A stretch of 64,000 nucleotides of DNA, taken from Pseudomonadota bacterium (GTDB lineage: Bacteria > Pseudomonadota > Alphaproteobacteria > Rhizobiales > Xanthobacteraceae). The stretch is taken from NCBI GenBank assembly GCA_023387735.1, contig JAEWHP010000015.1:1-64000 (forward strand). The letters are read 5' to 3'. The position numbers and the translations under genes were made by a program. Below are positions 43,148 to 52,443 of this stretch, piece by piece. Position 1 is the first letter of the stretch, and each line of letters opens with the position of its first letter. The notes under the pieces were generated by a model. The model saw only the letters and a program-made list of their open reading frames with translations, did not search any database and had not been told where the DNA came from.

Positions 43148-44535
43148 CAACCAAAGATTGGGCTATCCGCGCGAAAGGAGTGTCGAAGAAGTTTGGCTTG
43201 ACACTCCGTCAGTCGATGCATTATGGCCTGCGCGATATCGGTGCGCGGTTGCTCGGGCGCTCCAATAGCGAGACTCTGCGCGAAGGTGAATTCTGGGCCG
43301 TTAACGACGTCAGCTTCGAGCTGTGTGGTGGCCAGGCGCTGGGCATCATGGGCGTCAACGGCAGCGGTAAGACGACTCTGCTGAGAATCCTTAACGGCGT
43401 CTATGCGCCTGATCGCGGCATCGTGCAGATGAAGGGGCGTGTCGGCGCGCTAATTGCCGCCGGGGCCGGCTTTGCGCCGATGTTGACCGGCCGTGAGAAC
43501 GTATACGTCAACGGTGCGCTGCTCGGCTTGTCGACGCGTGCGATTGATGGGCTGATGGACGAGATCGTTGCCTTTGCGGAGCTGGGTCAGTTCATCGATC
43601 TGCCGGTGAAAAACTACTCGAGTGGTATGTATGTGCGCCTTGGCTTTGCCATCGCCGCACTCAGCCGTCCCGACGTGCTGCTGATGGACGAGGTGCTCGC
43701 CGTCGGCGACATAAACTTCCAAAAGAAGTGCTACGACCATATCCTGCGCCTAAAGCGGGAGGGTGCAGCGATCATTCTTGTTTCGCATTCGCCGGGGGCG
43801 ATCTGGTCGGTTTGCGACCGCGGCCTCTTCATGGACAAGGGCAAAGCGCTGGTCGAGGGGCCCGTCGAGGACGTTATCCGCGCATACGACGATCAGAATT
43901 CGCGTAATGCCAAATCGTCGGCTGCGCAGTTCGAGATCGCTGCCGGCACACACGCCGCGAAAGCCGCGTCGGATAACGATTCCGCCGCGGGCGCCGAGGA
44001 GGTCATCCCGAATTCCTATGGCCACAAGAAGGGCGGCACCGGCGATGCGATATGCAGCAACGTGGTGTTGCGCGATGTTGGTACGGAGAAGCCTAAGGAA
44101 GAGTTCGGTTTCGGTGAGCCGGTCCTCATCACGGCCGACGTGGAGATCAAGGAGACGCTCGAAGACCTGCTGATAAGGTTCACGGTTGATGCGGTTCATT
44201 ACCGATTCATCGTGACGATCGACAACTATGAGCAGGGGCTGGAATGGAGGCGTGTTGAGGCCGGACGATATGCACTGAGGGTGGTCATGAAGGATCCCAA
44301 CTTCCGACCCGGGGCCTATACGTTCAATGTTTCAATTTCGTGCAAGGCGGTCGGCGTTCACCTGTTCTATTGGTTCGGTGCGGCCCGTATGGTGGTGCTG
44401 CATCCATCGGATAAATTTCTTTATTCGGACCCCAACGCAATTATGTTCATCAACAGCAACTTTGCACTTGAGCCCGTTGCGGCGGTAAGTGTCGAAACCG
44501 CGCGCCGGTTGCCTAACAATGCTCGAGCGGACTAG
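43144..44535 (+). CDS. wzt: Polysaccharide exporter ATP-binding subunit with C-terminal Wzt domain
   Basis: A 463-residue ATPase. Walker A GVNGSGKTTLLR, ABC signature YSSGMYVRLGFAIAA, Walker B DVLLMDEVLAVGD and the H-loop VSHSPGAIW are all present. Residues about 250-300 are an Ala/Ser linker. Residues about 300-440 form an extra domain (FGFGEPVLITADVEIK, then YRFIVTIDNYEQGLEWRRVE) resembling the Wzt carbohydrate-binding domain that checks the modified non-reducing end before export. That suits the methyltransferases upstream. GTG start overlapping the Wzm stop. Confidence 0.93.
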   Translation: MTTKDWAIRAKGVSKKFGLTLRQSMHYGLRDIGARLLGRSNSETLREGEFWAVNDVSFELCGGQALGIMGVNGSGKTTLLRILNGVYAPDRGIVQMKGRVGALIAAGAGFAPMLTGRENVYVNGALLGLSTRAIDGLMDEIVAFAELGQFIDLPVKNYSSGMYVRLGFAIAALSRPDVLLMDEVLAVGDINFQKKCYDHILRLKREGAAIILVSHSPGAIWSVCDRGLFMDKGKALVEGPVEDVIRAYDDQNSRNAKSSAAQFEIAAGTHAAKAASDNDSAAGAEEVIPNSYGHKKGGTGDAICSNVVLRDVGTEKPKEEFGFGEPVLITADVEIKETLEDLLIRFTVDAVHYRFIVTIDNYEQGLEWRRVEAGRYALRVVMKDPNFRPGAYTFNVSISCKAVGVHLFYWFGAARMVVLHPSDKFLYSDPNAIMFINSNFALEPVAAVSVETARRLPNNARAD

Positions 44536-44667
44536 TGAAAGCATGAGGTCGCTTTACATATGGCGGCACTATCTTCCACAGCCGTATGCGCATAACAGAA
44601 CGGCGCCGGCCGGCAGCCCCGGGCAACGTGACGATGCGCGACCACAACGCCGGCGATGCCGTAGCTC
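44536..44667 (+). other. Coding-like remnant before the next methyltransferase
   Basis: This stretch carries protein-like sequence in two frames: SLYIWRHYLPQPYAHN in one, and RDHNAGDAVALASICDKEQL in another that ends near 44709. A frameshift may have separated this from the gene at 44668, whose own start is weak. Confidence 0.4.
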
Positions 44668-45507
44668 TTGCCTCTATTTGTGACAAGGAGCAGCTTCGGT
44701 GGCACTGATCCGTCGAATAGCATCCCGAGCGTCTTCGCGTACCCTATTCGGCTGACGGCCTGGGATCATCTTCCGAAAGGGGAGTATGACTACGTGCCCA
44801 AGGGAACACATGTTTTTGGCCTCGCCGACCGGTTCGTGCTGGCGCTCAAGAATCGATATCGCGGAGTGCCTCTTCCGGGCCAGGAAGGGCAGAAGGAACT
44901 TGCCGTCGGATGGATCACCGAGGACGACAGTTCGGAAGGCTACGACCTCCTTTGGGGTGAGGCCGATAACCTGCATCGGTATCCTCTCGAAGGAGACAGC
45001 GCGCGTGAGAAGCTGAAGGTCGAGATTGTCGATCGCATCGAAGACCGGATCCCTGTTGACGCGAACGTCGTCGATATCGGTTGTGGGGTTGGCGATCTGC
45101 GGGGAGAGATCCGGCGCAGTCGACCTGGCGTCCGTGTGCCCGGCGTTGATTTTCCTGGCAAGGCCGTCGAGAGTTTGCAACGCATCTATCTGGAGGGACA
45201 GTTCCAGCAGGTCGCTATCAATCGTTCGCTGCCCGATGGGGCGGCCTCATTTGATGTCGTCTCGTGCACGGACGTACTCGAGCACCTGGAATATCCGCAG
45301 TGCGTCGTGGCCGAGCTCGTACGCATCTGCTGGGCTGGAGGCCTGGTCGCGATCGTCGAGGCGGACGGAAAGCTCGACCGGTTCCTGGGGGCTAACGGGT
45401 TCTGGAAATTCAAGACATTCGCCGAGTGGGCGCCACGGGTCGCGCCGCTGGCAGTCACGCGGGACTTGATGGCGCCCATTGAGGTTCCAGGGGAGGGCGG
45501 GCAGTGA
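44668..45507 (+). CDS. Class I SAM-dependent methyltransferase, start uncertain
   Basis: A 279-residue frame with a TTG start and no ribosome site; GTG at 44680 is an alternative. It contains VFAYPIRLTAWDHLPKGEYD, then motif I ANVVDIGCGVGDLRGEIRR, VPGVDFPGKAVESL and DGAASFDVVSCTDVLEHLEY (motif II), followed by WAGGLVAIVE. Because the preceding 130 nt contain a protein-like N-terminus in another frame, the gene may be frameshifted near 44700 or lack its natural start. The catalytic body appears intact. It overlaps the next gene. Confidence 0.75.
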   Translation: MPLFVTRSSFGGTDPSNSIPSVFAYPIRLTAWDHLPKGEYDYVPKGTHVFGLADRFVLALKNRYRGVPLPGQEGQKELAVGWITEDDSSEGYDLLWGEADNLHRYPLEGDSAREKLKVEIVDRIEDRIPVDANVVDIGCGVGDLRGEIRRSRPGVRVPGVDFPGKAVESLQRIYLEGQFQQVAINRSLPDGAASFDVVSCTDVLEHLEYPQCVVAELVRICWAGGLVAIVEADGKLDRFLGANGFWKFKTFAEWAPRVAPLAVTRDLMAPIEVPGEGGQ

Positions 45508-46391
45508 TGGAACGGCTCGCAAAGAAGCTGCGGCGAGTTCGCCTCAGGGACCTCAAGGTCAGGCTGGCGAGCGCGCTGATCGAAAGCATCGCTACCGAAG
45601 GCAACGGCGCTGCGCGGGTGCAGCAACTGCTACCGTCATGGCAGCGTCTCGCCACGCCCGATCAATCGCCGCAGAGCGGCGATGCGCTGCGGCTTGCTGC
45701 CCGGCAGTTGCTGATCGACCAGTTGCCTCGGGATGCCTGGGAGCTTGTACCGGCGCTAGAGCGTCGCGAAACGCCGGTCATGAGCACGTGGACCTACCAG
45801 AACGAGGTAATGGAGTTCGACATCCGTGAAGGCGACCTGGTGCTGGATGTCGGTTCGGGTGGATGGCCGTTCCGCCGCGCTGACCATCTTGCCGATAAGT
45901 TTCCCGATCACACCACCCATCGAATGGAGGCGATGGTGCGCGACGGCCGCATGTTCTTCGAGGTCGATATTGAAAATCTGCCGTTCAAAGACAAGGAATA
46001 CGACTTCGTCTTCTGCTCGCACGTAATGGAGCATCTCGACAATCCAGGGAGGGCGATGCGCGAACTGATGCGCGTGGCTAAGCGCGGTTACCTCGAGATC
46101 CCGACGCGGCTTTCCGACGTCATGTTCAATTTTACTCGGTTGAAGAACCATCACCGTTGGCATAGCGTTAGGCAGGGCAAAACGCTGCTCCTGACCGAGT
46201 GGAACGAGCGTGAGCGCCGGGAACTTGGCAACGAATTCTTCAACGCTCTGCACAGCGAGTATTCGAACCAATTCCAGAGCTTTTTCGAACGTAACCGTGA
46301 TCTCTTCTTCACCTCATATCACTGGGCCGATCGCATAGAGTTCCTGGTTATAGACAAGGACGGCGGCATCTACGACAGCTCGCAAGCGTAA
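45507..46391 (+). CDS. SAM-dependent methyltransferase (Methyltransf-11 type)
   Basis: A protein of about 294 residues starting MERLAKKLRRVRLRDLK (ATG 45507, overlapping the upstream stop; a GTG at 45504 is one codon earlier). It has an N-terminal helical region, then LVLDVGSGGWPFRRADHLAD (motif I), the acidic FEVDIENLPFKDKEYDFVFC (motif II) and HVMEHLDNPGRAMRELMRV. The tail has KNHHRWHSVRQ and aromatic residues. Its role in glycan methylation is inferred from the neighbours. The intergenic distance to the next gene is 1 nt. Confidence 0.85.
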   Translation: MERLAKKLRRVRLRDLKVRLASALIESIATEGNGAARVQQLLPSWQRLATPDQSPQSGDALRLAARQLLIDQLPRDAWELVPALERRETPVMSTWTYQNEVMEFDIREGDLVLDVGSGGWPFRRADHLADKFPDHTTHRMEAMVRDGRMFFEVDIENLPFKDKEYDFVFCSHVMEHLDNPGRAMRELMRVAKRGYLEIPTRLSDVMFNFTRLKNHHRWHSVRQGKTLLLTEWNERERRELGNEFFNALHSEYSNQFQSFFERNRDLFFTSYHWADRIEFLVIDKDGGIYDSSQA

Positions 46392-46392
46392 C

Positions 46393-49164
46393 ATGGGCAA
46401 CATGCGCAATAGCGATTTGAGATGCGTTCGCTGTTCGGGCGATCCGATCTCGCCGTCTGGAGAAGAAATCTATGAGTGCGCGCAATGCCACAGAGTGTAT
46501 CGTGCCGTCCTGGGCGTGCCCTTCTTCGGCGACTTCGAGGCGGAGGATGTCCTCGGCTTACTCGAGATCGCCGCCAATGTTGTAAACCGCGGCCAGTTCG
46601 GCGTCACGCCCGAAGTGGTCGAGGAATGGGATGACCGCCTCTCGCGATATCACGCAGCAGCCGATAAGCAGAAGGTTCTCGACGAGGTGCCGGAGGGGCA
46701 TGCGCCTTATTTTCAGAATCGCTATGGCGAGTGGCTGGAGGTAAAGACGCTCGCCGGAAACCTCGATTTGACGGGGAAGGACGTGCTCGACGTCGGCGCC
46801 GGTCTCGGCTTCGATAGCCATCGCCTGACACGCCGTGGTGCAAGCGTGACGGCGCTTGAGTTCTCTCCGCTTCTGGCGGAGTCGGGCCAAGTCAACTTCC
46901 CGCATATCAGGTGGATCGGCGGATTTTCACATAGCCTTCCGTTCAAGGACCAAAGCTTCGACGCTGTGTTCTGCAACGCTGCCCTGCATCATATGCGAGA
47001 CATTCCCGCGGCGATCTCCGAAGCGCTCCGGGTGCTGCGGCCTGGCGGAACGCTCGTAACCACTTGTGATTCCTTCAGGCCGGCGAACTCGCCGGCCGAT
47101 GCCGAGCTCGACATTTTCGATGCCGATCCCGTGGTCTTGCTCGGTGTCAACGAAGGGGTCCCGCGCTTCTCCGAATTTGTGTCCGCGTTCTCCGCTTACC
47201 CCGATGCCGTCGATGTCCAGCTATACACCCATGTCCTTTATGGCGGCCCAGGCGGCAGTACGCTGACCGATCTAACCCGGTGGAAATATCCGCGCGACAT
47301 CGCCCGCCTCGGTGCCAGGAGCGGATCTATCGCGATGAGGGTCACCTTGACGAAGGCCTGGCCAACGCCCGCGCGTTTGCAAACCGCCGGTATAGTGTCG
47401 GCCCACGACTACGTTTCCTGGATGGAATCGGCAGCCACGGCACTCAGCCGGCTGACGCCCGAACTCTCGCCCGACCTAGTAGACCTCCCGTTTCCCGGAC
47501 AGCGGGGGAGCAAGTTCGAACTGCTCAACGGCTGGCGTCGCCCGGTCGCGTATCGCCAAGCGCGCACCGCCTATCATCGCGGTCGCTGGTTCCTGACGGC
47601 GCCGCCCGATCCCGACCGTCTGACATTCGAGCTGGCACGCGCGCCGGGTTCGGCGGTCGACAACATTCGTGTTTTTCTCGACGGCATCGAAGTCCAGCAG
47701 CATGTCGTGCCCGCGGAAGGCTGGATACAGGTTTCGGTCGATCTCCGCGCGCTGACGCCCGGCCGCACCTTCTGCGTCGAGATCCAGCAAACGGGGGAGG
47801 ATCGCAGCCTCGCCGGCGCGTCTTTCGACGTTCGCCGCCGTCGCGTGTGGGATCTTGCGGACGCTGACGCCTCCACCGCTCCGCCGGCTCCGGTCTATGT
47901 CGTCGTTCCTGTTTTCAACCGGCTACACTTCACGCGTTCCTGCATCCACGACCTCAGATCTCAGACCTATGCGCCGCTCCACATCATCGTATCCGACGGC
48001 GGCTCGACCGACGGAACGGTGGAGGCGATCCGGGCCGAGTTTCCGGATGTCACCGTGCTCACCACGGACGAAGAGCTCTGGTGGACCGGCGCCATGCAGA
48101 TGGGCATTGCGCATGTGCTCGCGCGCAGCTCCGGCGCCGACGGCTATGTGCTGATGCTCAACAACGACACCCGGTTGGTCGATGACTATGTCGAGCAGCT
48201 GGTGATGGCCTCGCGCGAATTCGATGCGGCCGTCTGCGGGCTGATCGTCGACAGCCGCGATCCCGACCGGATTCTCGACGCGGGCGAATTTATCGATTGG
48301 CAGAAGTATGCGTTCCCGGTGAAAAATTTCATCGAGGTCGGAGACCGTTTCATCGGCGATGTCGACGTGCTGCCGGGACGCGGCAGCCTGGTGCCGCTCC
48401 ACATGATCCGCACCGCCGGCAATGTCGACGCGGACCTGCTGCCGCACTATCTCGCCGACTACGAGTTCTTCACCCGCCTCAAGCGCGCGGGCTTCCGGCT
48501 GGGGGTGTCTTGCGAGACGAGGATCCTTGCCCATGTCGAGGAGACCGGCCTCGTGCCGTCGGGCGGCCGCTCGACGTTGCGGCAATTATGGCGAGAGGCT
48601 TTCTCGCGCCGGTCGATGAACAATGTCCGCGACCACTGGCGCTTCGTGAGCCGCCACGCGCCCTACGAGCTGCGCGGTCGGACCAAGCGCAGGCTGGCAC
48701 GTCGTGTGCTTTTCGATTTCACTTTGCGGAGCCAGTTGCGACCACTATTTCTGCCCTTGTTCTGGCTAGTGCAGTTGCCTAGTCGGGTCTTCGTGATTAC
48801 CCGGGGTCAGTGGCGAAAACTCGGTAGTCTGCGAGTCGCGATCGACCGCCATGGTTGGGATGTGCTGTGCTTTCCCGGTGAATTTCCGGCGTTCCTGCGC
48901 GCGCCCGTCTACCTGCTCCTCTCGCCCGGACCGATCAGCGAAGAGATGGTGGTGCTTTGCGGGCTCAATTCCGAAGAACTGCTGTCGGACGGGACGCTGC
49001 ACCAGCTCCAGTGTGGCGACTGGTTTGCCCTTCGGACGGTTTTTTTCCGTGGTCATCCGCAGGCACGCAAACTCGCGCGCCTTCGGTCGATGGCCTGGAA
49101 CCCTTTCCGCAAGATCTCCAATGCGCTTGCCTGGCGTCGGGCCCGCGCGACGAGGTCGCCTTGA
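46393..49164 (+). CDS. Large methyltransferase-GT2 glycosyltransferase fusion (923 aa)
   Basis: A 923-residue multidomain enzyme. Residues about 10-45 carry a Trm112-like zinc element (C-x2-C, then CAQC). A class I methyltransferase follows (about 90-260: DVLDVGAGLGFDSHRLTRRG, then SLPFKDQSFDAVFCNAALHH). A beta-rich linker (about 400-495) contains VAYRQARTAYHRGRWFLTAP. A GT2 domain (about 500-760) has VVVPVFNRLHFTRSCIHDLR, IVSDGGSTDGTVEAI, EELWWTGAMQMGIAHVL and MLNNDTRLVDD. A C-terminal hydrophobic/helical extension ends it. It could add a sugar and methylate the product. The overlap with the next gene is TTGA. Confidence 0.85.
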   Translation: MGNMRNSDLRCVRCSGDPISPSGEEIYECAQCHRVYRAVLGVPFFGDFEAEDVLGLLEIAANVVNRGQFGVTPEVVEEWDDRLSRYHAAADKQKVLDEVPEGHAPYFQNRYGEWLEVKTLAGNLDLTGKDVLDVGAGLGFDSHRLTRRGASVTALEFSPLLAESGQVNFPHIRWIGGFSHSLPFKDQSFDAVFCNAALHHMRDIPAAISEALRVLRPGGTLVTTCDSFRPANSPADAELDIFDADPVVLLGVNEGVPRFSEFVSAFSAYPDAVDVQLYTHVLYGGPGGSTLTDLTRWKYPRDIARLGARSGSIAMRVTLTKAWPTPARLQTAGIVSAHDYVSWMESAATALSRLTPELSPDLVDLPFPGQRGSKFELLNGWRRPVAYRQARTAYHRGRWFLTAPPDPDRLTFELARAPGSAVDNIRVFLDGIEVQQHVVPAEGWIQVSVDLRALTPGRTFCVEIQQTGEDRSLAGASFDVRRRRVWDLADADASTAPPAPVYVVVPVFNRLHFTRSCIHDLRSQTYAPLHIIVSDGGSTDGTVEAIRAEFPDVTVLTTDEELWWTGAMQMGIAHVLARSSGADGYVLMLNNDTRLVDDYVEQLVMASREFDAAVCGLIVDSRDPDRILDAGEFIDWQKYAFPVKNFIEVGDRFIGDVDVLPGRGSLVPLHMIRTAGNVDADLLPHYLADYEFFTRLKRAGFRLGVSCETRILAHVEETGLVPSGGRSTLRQLWREAFSRRSMNNVRDHWRFVSRHAPYELRGRTKRRLARRVLFDFTLRSQLRPLFLPLFWLVQLPSRVFVITRGQWRKLGSLRVAIDRHGWDVLCFPGEFPAFLRAPVYLLLSPGPISEEMVVLCGLNSEELLSDGTLHQLQCGDWFALRTVFFRGHPQARKLARLRSMAWNPFRKISNALAWRRARATRSP

Positions 49165-50303
49165 CTGCTTCCCCCGTCATTGCCCTTGAACTGATCGACG
49201 ATCCTGCTTGGATGGGCGGCGTCCTCTATCTGCGCAATCTGGCTATCTGCTTGTCGCGGCTTCCTGACGCCGAGCGGCCCGAACTGCGCCTGCTCGGGCC
49301 GGCGAGCGCCGTCGATCGCGTCGCCGCCGAAATCGGCGGAGGCGGCGCGGCCAGAAGCGGGTTGGTGGATCGTATCCTGTCGCGCTTCGTGTCGCAGCAC
49401 CGCGGCGCGCGGCCGGTCGATCTCGTTTATCCCGGCTTCGGCGTAACCCAGCCGGACGCGGTTACGCTGCGCTGGATCCCGGACTTCCAACACCGCCATC
49501 TCCCGCATCTGTTCGGCGAGGCTGAGATCGCCGCGCGCGACCAAGCCATCGGCGCCATCGCTGATCGGCCCGATCTCGTCGTCCTGAGCAGCGAAACGGC
49601 CGCGCAGGACTTCGCGCAGTTCTTTCCCGGCCATCGTGCCCGCCCGCGTGTCTGGCGATTCCGGTCGTTGCTCGACACGTCGGCGCCGGCCGATCCCGCT
49701 ACGCTGCGCAAATACGGACTGCCGGAGAAATTCCTGTACCTCCCAAACCAGTTCTGGGTGCACAAGAACCATGAGACGGTGTATCGCGCGCTAGCGCTGC
49801 TACGCGCGCAGGGCGGTCCGGCGATACCGCTGGTATGCACCGGCGCTATCTCGGACCGCCGCAACGAGGCGCATTTCGGCATGCTGCAAACGCTCGCCCA
49901 GACGAGCGGGATCGCGCAGCAGCTCCACATGCTCGGTCTCATCGCCCGAAACGAACAAATCGATGTGTTTCGTCATGCGACCGCTGTCATACAGCCCTCG
50001 CTGTTCGAGGGTTGGAGCACGGTCGTCGAGGACGTGCGTGGTATCGGGCGTCCGATCTTTCTGTCAGATATTCCGGTGCACCGCGAGCAAGCTCCGCCGC
50101 GTTGTACTTATTTCAATCCCACCGGCACCGCCGCCTTGGCCGGGCTGCTTGGGGGGGCATGGGACAAGCTCGCGCCTGGTCCCGACCGGGTCGCGGAATA
50201 TCAAGCGACGGAAACGTTGCATAGCTTGGTCCTCGAAGCTGGCAAAGCCTTCATGTCGATCGCGAGAGAAGCGATACGTAGCGGGAAGCCGAGCTGGTCA
50301 TAA
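49161..50303 (+). CDS. GT4-type glycosyltransferase (paralogue A)
   Basis: A 380-residue protein from TTG at 49161, overlapping the upstream stop by four bases; the frame is open to 48957 but that is shadow sequence. It starts SPVIALELIDDPAWMGGVLY. GT-B motifs: ALIPDF-like RWIPDFQHRHLPHLF, EKFLYLPNQFWVHKNHETVY, LVCTGAISDRRN, and the nucleotide-sugar-binding acidic motif in QPSLFEGWSTVVEDV (E-G-W, then E). Probably retaining. It is closely similar in plan to the gene at 51214, which suggests an old duplication with a methyltransferase gene between the two. Confidence 0.87.
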   Translation: MTASPVIALELIDDPAWMGGVLYLRNLAICLSRLPDAERPELRLLGPASAVDRVAAEIGGGGAARSGLVDRILSRFVSQHRGARPVDLVYPGFGVTQPDAVTLRWIPDFQHRHLPHLFGEAEIAARDQAIGAIADRPDLVVLSSETAAQDFAQFFPGHRARPRVWRFRSLLDTSAPADPATLRKYGLPEKFLYLPNQFWVHKNHETVYRALALLRAQGGPAIPLVCTGAISDRRNEAHFGMLQTLAQTSGIAQQLHMLGLIARNEQIDVFRHATAVIQPSLFEGWSTVVEDVRGIGRPIFLSDIPVHREQAPPRCTYFNPTGTAALAGLLGGAWDKLAPGPDRVAEYQATETLHSLVLEAGKAFMSIAREAIRSGKPSWS

Positions 50304-50376
50304 CAATGCATTAGTGGCGCGCCGCAGATTGGGTCGCCGCCGCAACGCGAAGCGAGCAACGCAGACGGAGATGTGA

Positions 50377-51144
50377 ATGCTAAAGAGGATTGTCAGACGC
50401 CTAATCAGGCGCATCGAATCGAAATCGTCATCTAACATCCGTATCTTAGAAGGAAAGGGGGCCAACGAGATTTCACAGCGAGCTCTCGTGGCACGGCTTG
50501 CAAGTATTCCGTATTGGGAAAACAAGATCCAAGTTTACAAGGAACACTGCTATCTTGCCGGAAGAGGCATATGGCGACATCAGAGTCTGTCTGCACAGAC
50601 TCCACGGCCACAGCTGGAATTCGCCGGGAAAAAAGGGTTAAAGGTTCACTACGGCTGCGGTGGAACGCTCAAGGAGGGATGGTTGAATATAGATCTCCAC
50701 GAGAATCCTTCGCCGCTTTATCGTTCGGTGAACTTACTCGAGCAGCATCCATTTGATGACGACGCGGTCGAGTACGGCTATTGCGAAGATATGCTTGAAC
50801 ACCTTGAGCAGGGCCAGTCGATCTTCTTCCTCGCCGAGGTGTTCAGGACATTGACGCGCGGCGGTGTATTTAGAGTCAGCTTTCCCGGTCTGGAGGGTGT
50901 CCTCAAGCGGCACTATACGCCGCCGACAGAAATGCGCATTCGCGAGGGCGAATTTGAAGCCTATGCATTCTGGGACCATGTTCATTTTTATTCGAAGGCG
51001 GAGCTTGAACTTGTTGCTCGCCACTTAGGTTTCAGTAATGTTAAGTTCCACGAATACGGAGAGTCGGATCATCAGATTTTTATGGGAATTGACACGCGTT
51101 ACACGCAGGCAGATCTGAATACTTTTGCCGAGTTGACCAAATGA
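50377..51144 (+). CDS. SAM-dependent methyltransferase, lower-GC insert
   Basis: A 255-residue protein. It has KKGLKVHYGCGGTLKEGWLN (motif I as H-Y-G-C-G-G), DLHENPSPLYRSVNLLEQHP, FDDDAVEYGYCEDMLEHLEQ (motif II), RTLTRGGVFRVSFPGLEG and a C-terminal HVHFYSKAELELVARHLG. The reading is clear, but many third positions are A or T, unlike the flanking GC-rich genes, and it is set apart by 73 and 69 nt gaps rather than overlaps. It was probably inserted into the operon later. Function inferred as glycan methylation. Confidence 0.82.
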   Translation: MLKRIVRRLIRRIESKSSSNIRILEGKGANEISQRALVARLASIPYWENKIQVYKEHCYLAGRGIWRHQSLSAQTPRPQLEFAGKKGLKVHYGCGGTLKEGWLNIDLHENPSPLYRSVNLLEQHPFDDDAVEYGYCEDMLEHLEQGQSIFFLAEVFRTLTRGGVFRVSFPGLEGVLKRHYTPPTEMRIREGEFEAYAFWDHVHFYSKAELELVARHLGFSNVKFHEYGESDHQIFMGIDTRYTQADLNTFAELTK

Positions 51145-51213
51145 AACGCTGTGCCGCCGGCCTACACTGTGGATACGTGGTAAAAGGCGCCGAGCCCGAT
51201 AGATTGAGATCCG

Positions 51214-52410
51214 TTGGAATGTCTAGTCTCTGTGCGGCCACCTCACGTGACATCTACCAACATCGCGATTGAAATGTTCGAGGACGCCCGCTGGGTGGGC
51301 GGTTCGATTTACATCGAGAACCTCCTTGCTGCGTTGTCGGCCCTGCCTCCAGATGAGAGGCCGGTCGTTGCGATGCGCTTTCTGTCCGACCCGACAACGC
51401 CACTTGCTCGGCGTCTGCTCTCCTTTCCGGTGGCGACGGGGAAGACGAGCGCTTCGCGGCTGCTCGCTCGCGCCCGGCGGCTCCAGTACGCGTTTCTGCG
51501 CCGCGTTCCAGGCCTCGCCGCCATATTGCCGAGCGAGCGAGGCGAGGTGGTCTTTCCTGTGTTCGATGCGTCCCTGCCGAGTCGCCGCAACCTCTACTGG
51601 ATACCGGATTTCCAGCCGCTGCGGTTGCCTGAGTTGTTCGACGCAGAAGAGCGCCGCGTGCGTACCGCAGCTATGGCCGGGATCGCTAGGACGCACGGGA
51701 CGCTGCTTCTGTCTAGCCGTGCCGCCCTCGACGATTTTCGGACTTTTTTTCCCAACGCCTCTGTGCGGCCTGTCATTTGGTCTTTCTGTAGCACCCTCGA
51801 GGTCGGGGGTGCGGAGCGGTGTAGCGCGGTCCTCGCTCGACACCAGCTTCCGGAAAAATTTCTCTACGTCGCCAACCATTTCTGGCGACATAAGGACCAC
51901 GCTACCCTGTTCGAGGCGCTGCATCTGCTTCGCCAGCGCGGTGTCGTGATTCCGGTGGTTTGCACCGGACTGATGGAGGACCGGCGTGACCCCGACCACG
52001 TGCCGGCGCTGCGCCGGCGGGTCGAGCAGCAGGGACTTGGCGGCCAGGTCCATTTCCTGGGGATGGTGCCGCGCGCTGAACAGGTGGAACTGTTCCGGGC
52101 CGCGGCGGCGTTGGTGCAGCCGTCCCGGTTCGAGGGCTGGAGTACCGTGATCGAGGACGCCAGGGCGCTGGGACGGCCGGTCATCGCGTCTGATATTACC
52201 GTGCATATTGAACAGCTTGCGGATTTTCCGGGCAGCCGCATCTTCAAGGTTTCGGATGCTGTGGCGCTGGCCGGGACCCTCGAGGAGGCGTGGCCGAAGC
52301 TTGCATCGGGACCCGACCTCGGGCAGGAAAGGCACGCCGCCGCGGGCCTCGTCTACCGGCGGCTGGAACTCGCACGCGCCTTCGTCGCGCTGGTGCAGTC
52401 GGTGGCCTGA
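51214..52410 (+). CDS. GT4-type glycosyltransferase (paralogue B)
   Basis: A protein of 398 residues with a TTG start at 51214; GTG at 51232 or 51247 is also possible. It begins with ASN-poor sequence then NIAIEMFEDARWVGGSIYIE, followed by LYWIPDFQPLRLPELF, EKFLYVANHFWRHKDHATLF, VVCTGLMEDRRDPDH and the acidic donor-binding block QPSRFEGWSTVIEDARALGR. The block order matches the gene at 49161, so the pair is homologous. A GT-B retaining transferase, probably adding different residues of the repeat. Confidence 0.85.
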   Translation: MECLVSVRPPHVTSTNIAIEMFEDARWVGGSIYIENLLAALSALPPDERPVVAMRFLSDPTTPLARRLLSFPVATGKTSASRLLARARRLQYAFLRRVPGLAAILPSERGEVVFPVFDASLPSRRNLYWIPDFQPLRLPELFDAEERRVRTAAMAGIARTHGTLLLSSRAALDDFRTFFPNASVRPVIWSFCSTLEVGGAERCSAVLARHQLPEKFLYVANHFWRHKDHATLFEALHLLRQRGVVIPVVCTGLMEDRRDPDHVPALRRRVEQQGLGGQVHFLGMVPRAEQVELFRAAAALVQPSRFEGWSTVIEDARALGRPVIASDITVHIEQLADFPGSRIFKVSDAVALAGTLEEAWPKLASGPDLGQERHAAAGLVYRRLELARAFVALVQSVA

Positions 52411-52443
52411 TTTGGCCAATTGCAGGCAACGGGAGCCGGAATC

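Noticed and set aside
42230..43150. Long minus-strand frame (306 codons)
   Set aside because: Antisense to the Wzm permease gene; the charged, His/Arg-rich product is typical of shadow frames.
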